DNA of 64,000 nucleotides from JBEKTW01 sp049515655. GTDB taxonomy: Bacteria; Bacteroidota; Ignavibacteria; UBA10030; SZUA-254. Location: the NCBI GenBank assembly GCA_049515655.1, contig JBEKTW010000017.1:1-64000 (forward strand). The letters are read 5' to 3'. The first letter of the stretch is position 1; the number at the start of each line of letters is the position of its first letter. Both the position numbers and the translations under genes were made by a program. Shown piece by piece: positions 44,845-52,161 of this stretch. The notes below the pieces were generated by a model. It ran no database searches, had not been told where the DNA came from, and saw only the letters and a program-made list of their open reading frames with translations.

Positions 44845-45021
44845 TTACGACCTTCCTTTCTTCGTCCGAGGCATTGTTCTGCTCCTCGGCTTCTTCCGTG
44901 TTTTCTCCGTCTTCTTCTGCATCTGCTCTTCTTCCTCTTCATCTTGCGCTTGCTGCGCTCGTTCTTCGTCATCGTCACGAGGAAGGTCGTCCTCTGTAAG
45001 TAGTGTTTTCGAGATTCCCAT
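44845..45021 (-). CDS. Small, extremely charged protein of 58 residues
   Basis: ATG at 45,021 is preceded by AAAGGAAAT. The first half is acidic (TEDDLPRDDDEERAQQ, then a run DEEEEEQ) and the last third is basic and rich in K/R (KKTEKTRKKPRSR, PRTKKGRS). Such polarity suggests a disordered, nucleic-acid- or protein-binding peptide. It lies in the leader of the integration operon. A longer open frame in another phase of the same DNA (44,775-44,978) is almost all basic residues and is judged a shadow. Confidence 0.5.
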   Translation of the reverse strand: MGISKTLLTEDDLPRDDDEERAQQAQDEEEEEQMQKKTEKTRKKPRSRTMPRTKKGRS

Positions 45022-45109
45022 AAAAGATTTCCTTTGATTTTGAATTGATTGTTATTGTCAATAATGATACCAGCCGGGCGTTGCGCACCGCTCGACCAGC
45101 ATGCGTCTC

Positions 45110-45637
45110 CTAGATTGCGCTAAAGCGTGATTTCACCTCTTGCCGAATTCGATCTCCTCCGGCAATGATATCCGCCAGAGTATTACCTCCGACTTTGACT
45201 ATGTAGTGCAGCCTAATAAGGACCGAACTAGGAAAGAAATCAACACCCAGGTATACGGAATCCAGATTTTGGACACACTTGAGGACAATCTGACGTTCGA
45301 GCTCAAGAGCGTTGAGAGTGAGGGTGCTGAGGAATTGTTGCTCGGGCCCCTCCCAATCGTCAAACTCGCTGTGAAGGTCAGATAGGAAAATTAGATGCAG
45401 TTCCCCATTTTCAGCTTTGCGTATCCGAAAGACGATGCCCATGCCGTCGTCTGAGTGGTCAGAATCTTTGTCCTTGACAATTAGTTCATATCCCGGCTCA
45501 AGCTCCACGACCTGAACTTTTGCAGCTTGCGATCTTCGGAGATGAAAGCCCTCGTCACGGAAGCATGACAGGTTCTCTCCGTCAATACTGATGCTTGTCA
45601 CTGATTTGTCCTCTTTGTTACGTTCCACGGTAATCAT
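45110..45637 (-). CDS. Hypothetical protein, 175 residues
   Basis: Good ribosome site (AAAAAGGAAAATGAA before ATG). The protein is mostly beta strands with acidic stretches (DKDSDHSDDGMGIVFRI; SDLHSEFDDWEGPEQQ) and lacks signal or membrane segments. No known family is recognised. It is the first of several minus-strand genes that precede the integrase module in the element. Confidence 0.6.
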   Translation of the reverse strand: MITVERNKEDKSVTSISIDGENLSCFRDEGFHLRRSQAAKVQVVELEPGYELIVKDKDSDHSDDGMGIVFRIRKAENGELHLIFLSDLHSEFDDWEGPEQQFLSTLTLNALELERQIVLKCVQNLDSVYLGVDFFPSSVLIRLHYIVKVGGNTLADIIAGGDRIRQEVKSRFSAI

Positions 45638-45731
45638 TTCATTTTCCTTTTTAGTTGTTGAACATATATAATAATAGAGAAGCTGCCAGTGCCAGCATCA
45701 GCACCGGCAGCCACTCACCCGCATTTATCGG

Positions 45732-46058
45732 TTACGAGGCCGGTGATTCGGTTTCAGAACCCATTGCGGTCGCTCTCCGCTCCATCGCCATTTCCCAGGC
45801 GGATTCCACAACAGTCGCGGTGACACCCGTCTTTTTCAGATCCGGGAGGAGTTTCTTCGCTTTGTCCTCGCCGTTGACACTGAATGTGACGGACTGATCG
45901 CTCGTGTTAAACCGAACCTTGCCCTCAATTTCGGCGCCGTGGCGTGTGGCCAAGTTACGGATACCATCCGCGATCAACTTCTTGTTAGCGGTATTAAGGG
46001 GGAACATCTTGCTGAAAATCCCCAGGATGAGTACAACTACAGAGGTTATCTGTTCCAT
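45732..46058 (-). CDS. Small membrane-anchored hypothetical protein, 108 residues
   Basis: TAAGGAG before the ATG. Residues 4-18 (ITSVVVLILGIFSKMF) form a short membrane anchor, followed by a soluble alpha/beta domain (NKKLIADGIRNLATRHGAEI ... KVRFNTSDQSVTFSVNGEDKAKKLLPDLKKTGV). The role is unknown. It may be regulated by the GTACCGGCCGGTAC palindrome 40 nt upstream. Confidence 0.6.
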   Translation of the reverse strand: MEQITSVVVLILGIFSKMFPLNTANKKLIADGIRNLATRHGAEIEGKVRFNTSDQSVTFSVNGEDKAKKLLPDLKKTGVTATVVESAWEMAMERRATAMGSETESPAS

Positions 46059-46098
46059 CGTATTGCTCCTTATATGTTATTGGTTATTTTGTTTATTC

Positions 46099-46118
46099 GT
46101 ACCGGCCGGTACTTTTTT
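46099..46118. promoter_or_regulatory. Perfect 14-bp palindrome with T-tract
   Basis: GTACCGGCCGGTAC (46,099-46,112) followed by six Ts on the plus strand. No plus-strand gene leads into it, so it is more likely an operator for the minus-strand gene starting at 46,058 than a terminator. Confidence 0.35.
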
Positions 46119-46151
46119 ATATTTTCATAACTTTGGATTTCCCCAGAGCCC

Positions 46152-46511
46152 TCAATCAAACCACATAAAAAGATGGCTGGGGGCAACCGCGAAGTCATCT
46201 GAATACTGCATTGCGAACTCAAAGAAATCTCTGATGGTCTCCGGTTCGAAATAGGGGGTTCCGTTCACGTCAAACCCATCAAGAATTGCTCCGTTGCCCG
46301 TACTGATAGTTCCTGTCGCTCGAAGAACAGGGTGTTTCTTCAGCAGGTCCATGATCATTTGATGCGTCGACCCGCGGTCATTCTCTAGCAGAAGTGGTAG
46401 CAACTCAAGCTTCAAGAGTTCCTGGGCCTTATCAAACGTAATGTCGTACCACCGCCCGTCTTCATCACACTTACCGAGAACTTTTTCGACTTCAATAATT
46501 TTGTTTTCCAT
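46152..46511 (-). CDS. Hypothetical protein, 119 residues
   Basis: Soluble acidic protein with a helical start (EKVLGKCDEDGRWYDITFDK, AQELLKLELLPLLLENDRG) and a beta-rich end (TGTISTGNGAILDGFDV, PETIRDFFEFAMQYSDDF). No recognised motif. It lies in the minus-strand run of accessory genes, 93 nt before the membrane-anchored gene. Confidence 0.55.
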   Translation of the reverse strand: MENKIIEVEKVLGKCDEDGRWYDITFDKAQELLKLELLPLLLENDRGSTHQMIMDLLKKHPVLRATGTISTGNGAILDGFDVNGTPYFEPETIRDFFEFAMQYSDDFAVAPSHLFMWFD

Positions 46512-46717
46512 AACTTATCTTTTTGTTCACAATTTACCGATTGGATGGGAGGGAAACTTGTATGTTTTGTGAGTCTCTTTGTAAGTATTTTTGTGAGTTG
46601 GATATTGGTCCGGCAGGAAAAGCGGTGGTGAGGAGATTAAGAGATGAAGGAGACGAGGATAGCGACGCCACCTCCGGCGCCGGGCTGATTATGCCCTTCA
46701 AACGAGGGGAAGATGGC

Positions 46718-47815
46718 TCACGCTGGAGACGTGGCCGATCTTTTCGTATGGTAGTGGTACAGTCTGTTAACGTTGGCGTAAGTATCCTTCGTACTTGTAG
46801 CATACTCACGCTTTGCCATTTCGAGAGTTGTGTAGGGTTTTGCTATTCGCATTTCTTCAAGCAACATATCTACTCCTCTCTTGACCAGGGCGTACTTTGG
46901 CAGATGCGTCTCAACTCCAAGTGTGGGGCTTGGACGAGTGGGGAGGATCGCAGTTTTGACACCGCTCGTGCTCAGGCTTCTTGCTCGACGGCCATTCTCT
47001 CTAGTAATTCGTATAAAAAGAGATATTCGCTCTTTCTTTTTCAAATAACCGGGGAGGTCTATGTCTTTTATCGTCGCCTTGAATACGTTTTTGTCTTCTG
47101 CTACGAATGGGATTTGCAATTCACGTAGTAGGACTTCAGTAATATCAATGATCCCATTCTGAATTTGCCCACATTTGATGGATGCCATACCTCGAAAGTA
47201 ACACCCTATCCCGGTTTTGCCAAAAACCGACATGCAGTATGTATACTTCTCGACGGCATCCATGTAACGGCCGATCTGGTCGTATGTTCGCGCGATCGCC
47301 CAAAGCGAGCCGGAGTACGCCTTGTCTACTTTCCATGCATGTTCAAATTCGGCGATTGCGTGTGCATATTTCTTGATACCACGATATGCGAGCCCTAGAA
47401 TCATGTGATATCTGGCTGTCGGCTCACCACCAGCTTTCAAGTATTTCTCGCTATCCTCAATCGCGCTATTATAGTGACGGGGACTTAATCTTGACGCTGC
47501 GCGTTCCAGTAGTGCTTCGGTGTCATTAGGGATCCGCGAAAGGACAATTGAATAATCCTTGATCGCATCTTCAAACTTTGCATAGTTGTAATTGAGTTCC
47601 GCTCTTTTCTTCCGTAGGCGAGTACTCTCCCCAATACGTGCCAATTCTCGATCAACGAGCCGCAATGCCTCACGGTAACGGTGTTCTTTGTCGGCGCGCT
47701 CAAAATCGCGCTCAAAATTCTCACTATGAATGCGATCTGAATCCCGTTGCTCGAAATTCGTTATCGCTGTCTTCGTCATTGTCATTGGATGCTTTCTAGA
47801 CTCACTCTGCGTCAT
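46718..47815 (-). CDS. TPR-repeat protein, 365 residues
   Basis: A chain of tetratricopeptide repeats from about residue 35 to 220: HRYREALRLVDRELARIG, YNYAKFEDAIKDYSIVLSRI, HYNSAIEDSEKYLKAGG, YRGIKKYAHAIAEFEHAWKV, YDQIGRYMDAVEKYTYCM. The C-terminal 140 residues are basic and of unknown fold. It probably mediates protein contacts in the cytoplasm. It could start at an internal methionine (residue 11 or 13). Base composition is typical of the element, richer in AT than the left part of the window. Confidence 0.7.
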   Translation of the reverse strand: MTQSESRKHPMTMTKTAITNFEQRDSDRIHSENFERDFERADKEHRYREALRLVDRELARIGESTRLRKKRAELNYNYAKFEDAIKDYSIVLSRIPNDTEALLERAASRLSPRHYNSAIEDSEKYLKAGGEPTARYHMILGLAYRGIKKYAHAIAEFEHAWKVDKAYSGSLWAIARTYDQIGRYMDAVEKYTYCMSVFGKTGIGCYFRGMASIKCGQIQNGIIDITEVLLRELQIPFVAEDKNVFKATIKDIDLPGYLKKKERISLFIRITRENGRRARSLSTSGVKTAILPTRPSPTLGVETHLPKYALVKRGVDMLLEEMRIAKPYTTLEMAKREYATSTKDTYANVNRLYHYHTKRSATSPA

Positions 47816-48234
47816 AAATCATGAATGTATTGCGTTATATGTGGAATTGGAAGTTGATCCATTCATTGTCTTCCACAAAACGCTCAGCGGGCCACCCGAT
47901 TCTATATGACCCTAAAAAAAATTCCAGAAAAAAAATTCTAAGAACTCTCTTCCCCACGTTCCAATAGTACTATCTTTTCATACAACTCTTCCTGCATCCA
48001 CGTCGCCCTTCACATCGTTGTAACTCTATCCGGTAGGATCTCCTGTAACACTACTTTGGATGGGACCCAATTCGAATCGACTGCGCAGGGAATTTAACGA
48101 TAGTTTGGGAGAGTGTCAACCCTAAAAACGGGAGGCGGGCAAACCCCTTTCGAGATCTGCCCGCTCGGCTAATGCCGCAGTGCTCCTTGGAGCACCGTAA
48201 TGGAAGTTAGGGAAACGCGGATGGAAGAGCAATG
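47816..48234. other. Non-coding stretch with two strong hairpins, possible small RNA
   Basis: About 420 bp without a gene. It holds GCGGGCA (48,135-48,141) pairing with TGCCCGC (48,158-48,164), and a tight hairpin GTGCTCC-TT-GGAGCAC (48,180-48,195). An A-rich run (CTAAAAAAAATTCCAG, about 47,913-47,930) lies to the left. It may encode a structured RNA or hold terminators. Confidence 0.4.
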
Positions 48235-48420
48235 TTATTCCTCAGCAAACTTCTTAATGGCATCAAAGAACTTCACAATCGCTTTCGCCTTGTTCTTCCC
48301 GAATGATACCCAATGCCAAGGTGTTTTCGGATCCGGTGTGTCTACAGTAGGGATGCGGATGACCGGCTTGCCCTTGTATTCATCAATGACGGGCTGGGCT
48401 GGTTTGGTTTCGTCTTCCAT
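48235..48420 (-). CDS. Small hypothetical protein, 61 residues
   Basis: Proline-rich start (ETKPAQPVIDEYKGKPVIRI), then WHWVSFGKNKAKAIVKFFDA and IKKFAEE. The amphipathic, lysine-rich C-terminus and conserved-looking core suggest a real protein. The ribosome site is weak. It is separated from the SMC-like gene by 138 nt. Confidence 0.5.
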   Translation of the reverse strand: MEDETKPAQPVIDEYKGKPVIRIPTVDTPDPKTPWHWVSFGKNKAKAIVKFFDAIKKFAEE

Positions 48421-48558
48421 TGTAGTTATTTTTCTGATTCATTCAACGATTTTATTTTCTCATGGTATCCCTTATTGTGATGGATCGGACCCTCTTGGAC
48501 GAATATGGCGTTATTGCAATAGGCTCCTGCACAATTCAATTTTTATTTGATCCATTTC

Positions 48559-51500
48559 TTAATTCATTGATGAGCTTTGCTTCTCCAAATTATCAGACAT
48601 AAGTTCCAGGTTTATTGATTTGAATGTGATGTTTGTTTGTGGCCCAAGATTCGACATTTTCTGACAAAAGAGCGCAAAGAACTCGGGATTACATGTTGTA
48701 ATGATGATTTGTTTGCTAGCCTGCGAGAGACCGATGATTATATCGATGAACGATGTTGCATTCATATTGTCCATTTGTTGTATTGGATCATCAATCAAAA
48801 CAGTCTGTAGCATTGACAAGTTCTGGTAGATCACCCTGGTCAAGAAGATCGATAATGCAAGTACGTTAAGTTGAGCTTCGCTAAGATATGAGGCTGGCGT
48901 GTATTCTGTTTCACCTGAATAGCTTTTTAGTTTAATAAATAGATCTCGTTTTCGTTGTGATTTGGTTGTCTTCGGGTGAAGTTGTACCTCACTGAAAAAC
49001 TCATGCCGCGTAAACTTTTTATAGATTTCGTTAACAAGAGGGCTATATTGTTCTAAATTCTTCTTGAGTCCTGTCGTCGATACCATTGAAAGCTGATCAG
49101 CCAACTGCTTGAGATAGTTATAACAGTAATTCCATTGATCACTAAGTTTCTTCTGGCTCTCTATTTGGAACTGAATTCCTTCTGACTCTTCTCCCATTCC
49201 AATAAGGCCAAACAACACTCCCAAATCGGCGACTCTGGTTCCAAAATCATATAATCGCTGCTGTGTGTCAGTGCTCGTTTTCAACATCTCTGAACCCCTA
49301 TTAATAGAAGACTTCTCTGACGCCTCATATTTTATCAAGATGTGCTCCAAGTCAGTAAGGTCTTTAGAGATTTCTTCATATCGTTCAAACAACGCTGAAG
49401 TGTGTTCCAGTTCAGCCTTTCTGTCGACCAAATCACTTTTAGAGTTCGCAATTTCTTGATTCAATGCAGCAATCTTTTTAGAAATTGATCCAAGATCAGT
49501 GAGTGCCTTTTGGGAAAGCAATCCTTCTATTTCTGTTGTGGCATCGGATAGTTTCTTGGTCGTTTCTCGGTGTCGATTTTCATGAGCGGCGATGTCGAAT
49601 GTCGAGACCTGCTTGTCGATTTTGTGGAGCACTTCCATGAGTGAGTCAATCTTAACTCTTTTGAGCGCTGCGTTCAAGTCTCTCAATTTGGATTTGTTTT
49701 CTCTAACCAAGGCCGTAAGCTCTTCCTGTGTCAATATCTTCTTTCCACCGATTCCAGCTAGTGCTCTATCGTACTTTGCTATGTCTTTCTCTATTGTGGT
49801 ATTGTCTTTTTCGAGGGACGCGCGTTCATTTCTTTTAATTTCTAATAATTGTCTGGTGGTTCCTATTGCTTCTCTTCGATAAATCTTATCAAGTCCGAGG
49901 ATAAACTCTGCTAGCTCCATCTTATGTGGAGCTTCACCTATGTTATGGAGTATTTTGTCGTTAAGTTCCTTCTTACTGTTGTATGGGGCGCCACAACATG
50001 GGCAAATAAACTGACCGGATTGAAGGAAGTGATCACCTTTGTCAAGAATGCTCCGAATAGAATTTGCAGATGAACGCACATCTTCTTTGGTTGAAAGACG
50101 ATCCATCGAACGTTCAGCATCGACAATCTGCTTATCAAGGACGGCTATTCGATTAATATTTTTCTTTTGCGTTGACCGTTTTAGTTCGATGTTCTGATAT
50201 TGATCTCGCAAGCCCGCAAGCAATACACTAAGCTTTTCTGTGAGTTGAATTTCACGCTCTATGCCATCCTTAATTTGCTCTTGTTGTCTCAATCTTGCCT
50301 CTGCTTTGGCGCGCTGGCGCATCAATCCAGACGATAACTTCCTCGCTTCTGCTAGATCTTTGCGTTCTTGCACCTCACGGGATCTTAAATCAAGAAATTC
50401 AGGGTAATTACTTTGGAATCTTCTTAGCCGATCAACATTTTCAGTGAATTCCTTGATCTTAACATTGAGGACATTCTGCGCATGACGTTCATTTTCAACA
50501 GATTTGATCGAGGCTTGGAGAAATAATCGGGCCGAATCAACAAAGGCTTTTAAGCTTTGATCTTTGATTTCAATTTTTGAATGCATGAAAAAACTGTTGA
50601 TTTTCAAATACAACTTATTGATATCATTTATGTCCGCATCCTTACTCTTTATTTTTTGCAATTCTTGTTTGATTTGGATATCAAGAGTTTGGCACGCCTT
50701 CTGATAATTTCCAACCGGGAGGCTACATCTGATTATGCTTAGGTCAAGTTTGAGCTGCAATCGAGTATGCAATTCTTTAATGAGTTCCTCGAATGCTTGA
50801 ATGGCAGCTTTGACCTCGATTTTATATCCTCTTTCTTCAAGTCGCGTTCTAGCCTTAGGTCCGTATTTCTGCTGTGTGCTTTTAAGCGCAGTCCTGAGGT
50901 CTCTCTCAACTTGAGAGGCAGTCTTGATTTTACTTTGCATTATGTCATTACAGACCTTTTGAACTCGATGTCTTAAGGATTCGATTCTTCCCAAACCGAA
51001 CATTTCAGCAATTAGGTCGTATCTATTTCTCGTAACATCTTCACTCTTCTTACTATCCCCGTAGATAAAATTGCGGATCGAATGTTGTCCAAGGAAGTGA
51101 GTATGAAGGAGAATATCTAGATATTGCTTTTTTTGCGTCAGCTCTGGGTTGCCGGTTAGCAAATCTATCACATCATGGCTTCGCACCACCCTGTTGTTTA
51201 GGGTGGTTGTAAACTTGTTTTCCGATATCGCGTTGATTATCTCAAAAGGTGTTTGATGTGAGATTCCCTTAAGAGAAATTACAGCTCCTTCAGCAGACGG
51301 GGATTCCGAATTAATAAGCGGACGAAATCTATTTCTTCCACTGCTAATCCTATCAGGATCAAATTGCAATCTTTCAATGTCATTGAACACTGAGAATTCC
51401 AAAGCATCAACAATAGTCGTCTTACCCATTCCATTCAGACCATAAATGGCGATAATGTCTGCGTCCAAGCTAATCTGTCGATCCTTGAAACATCTAAAAT

Positions 51501-52161
51501 TCTTTAGCGTAAGCGAAGTAACTCTACTGAGATTTCTCCGAGTAACACCAGCGGGAGAACTCAAGTCATTCTCGCCTTTGGATGGTTGGTTTGAATTTTC
51601 ACTAAGAAGCCATCTTAGATTGTTATTGCTTTCTATTTCATTAATAATTGCAGGGGACTTCTTTGTCAATAGTAATTCGCGTAGAGCGACATTCGGAAGT
51701 AGAGTTTCGACAAGGGGGACGAAATCACTCAATGTTTTTTCTCTTTCAGCCATCCAAATTGGTATACGCCTGCTTAATGACCTCTCTATAATTTTTCTGT
51801 CATATTCTGTGGGGATGTCTATGAAAACCTTCCTAAAGAAAAACTCATTGCTCTCTGCACGTGACAATTTTTCATAGAGGTGATTGCTTCTGACTACCTC
51901 TTCTGGGATCAGATAAATAAGATATCGATTTATTTTGTTTTCCGAATGCTGATAAATCTCTCGTTGAAAGGTAGCCCAAGAGAGTATGGTTTCGACGTTG
52001 CTAGTCACAAAGCAATACATTGAACTGAAAAGATTCTCGGCCTTGAATTGATAAAATCCAGTGCCAATCATTTCTCCCGAGAGAGTGTAAGCAAGACGTC
52101 GGTCATTCTTGATAAAATCTTGAGCAATTTTTGCTACCTCATTAACGTTGAAAGCACGCAT
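48559..52161 (-). CDS. Rad50/SMC-like ATPase with zinc hook and novel N-terminal domain
   Basis: The 1200-residue protein has three sections. Residues 1-210 are a mixed alpha/beta domain I cannot assign. Residues 213-255 start an ABC-type ATPase head (VTSLTLKNFRCFKD, Walker A GLNGMGKTT at 241-249). Two long coiled-coil arms follow (about 400-680 and 750-1020), separated by a zinc-hook-like CPCC (C720, C723). The C-terminal head half has a signature-like YLSEAQLNVLALSIFL (about 1090) and Walker B TVLIDDPIQQMD (about 1120), then IIITTCNPEFF. This matches Rad50/SbcC/SMC-like DNA-binding ATPases, as in Lamassu-type defence proteins. It overlaps the nitrilase-like gene upstream by 20 nt, so the two are translated together and likely act together. 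Confidence 0.88.
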   Translation of the reverse strand: MRAFNVNEVAKIAQDFIKNDRRLAYTLSGEMIGTGFYQFKAENLFSSMYCFVTSNVETILSWATFQREIYQHSENKINRYLIYLIPEEVVRSNHLYEKLSRAESNEFFFRKVFIDIPTEYDRKIIERSLSRRIPIWMAEREKTLSDFVPLVETLLPNVALRELLLTKKSPAIINEIESNNNLRWLLSENSNQPSKGENDLSSPAGVTRRNLSRVTSLTLKNFRCFKDRQISLDADIIAIYGLNGMGKTTIVDALEFSVFNDIERLQFDPDRISSGRNRFRPLINSESPSAEGAVISLKGISHQTPFEIINAISENKFTTTLNNRVVRSHDVIDLLTGNPELTQKKQYLDILLHTHFLGQHSIRNFIYGDSKKSEDVTRNRYDLIAEMFGLGRIESLRHRVQKVCNDIMQSKIKTASQVERDLRTALKSTQQKYGPKARTRLEERGYKIEVKAAIQAFEELIKELHTRLQLKLDLSIIRCSLPVGNYQKACQTLDIQIKQELQKIKSKDADINDINKLYLKINSFFMHSKIEIKDQSLKAFVDSARLFLQASIKSVENERHAQNVLNVKIKEFTENVDRLRRFQSNYPEFLDLRSREVQERKDLAEARKLSSGLMRQRAKAEARLRQQEQIKDGIEREIQLTEKLSVLLAGLRDQYQNIELKRSTQKKNINRIAVLDKQIVDAERSMDRLSTKEDVRSSANSIRSILDKGDHFLQSGQFICPCCGAPYNSKKELNDKILHNIGEAPHKMELAEFILGLDKIYRREAIGTTRQLLEIKRNERASLEKDNTTIEKDIAKYDRALAGIGGKKILTQEELTALVRENKSKLRDLNAALKRVKIDSLMEVLHKIDKQVSTFDIAAHENRHRETTKKLSDATTEIEGLLSQKALTDLGSISKKIAALNQEIANSKSDLVDRKAELEHTSALFERYEEISKDLTDLEHILIKYEASEKSSINRGSEMLKTSTDTQQRLYDFGTRVADLGVLFGLIGMGEESEGIQFQIESQKKLSDQWNYCYNYLKQLADQLSMVSTTGLKKNLEQYSPLVNEIYKKFTRHEFFSEVQLHPKTTKSQRKRDLFIKLKSYSGETEYTPASYLSEAQLNVLALSIFLTRVIYQNLSMLQTVLIDDPIQQMDNMNATSFIDIIIGLSQASKQIIITTCNPEFFALFCQKMSNLGPQTNITFKSINLELMSDNLEKQSSSMN

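Noticed and set aside
44775..44978. Basic 67-codon minus-strand frame
   Set aside because: Another phase of the same strand, 44,845-45,021, has a better ribosome site; the basic runs arise from the frame shift of acidic codons.
46523..47128. 201-codon plus-strand frame opposite the TPR gene
   Set aside because: The minus-strand TPR repeats are clear; this frame is low in protein character.
48100..48200. CRISPR-like or riboswitch signal
   Set aside because: Only two unrelated hairpins; no repeat-spacer pattern and no known riboswitch core. No CRISPR array was found anywhere in the window.
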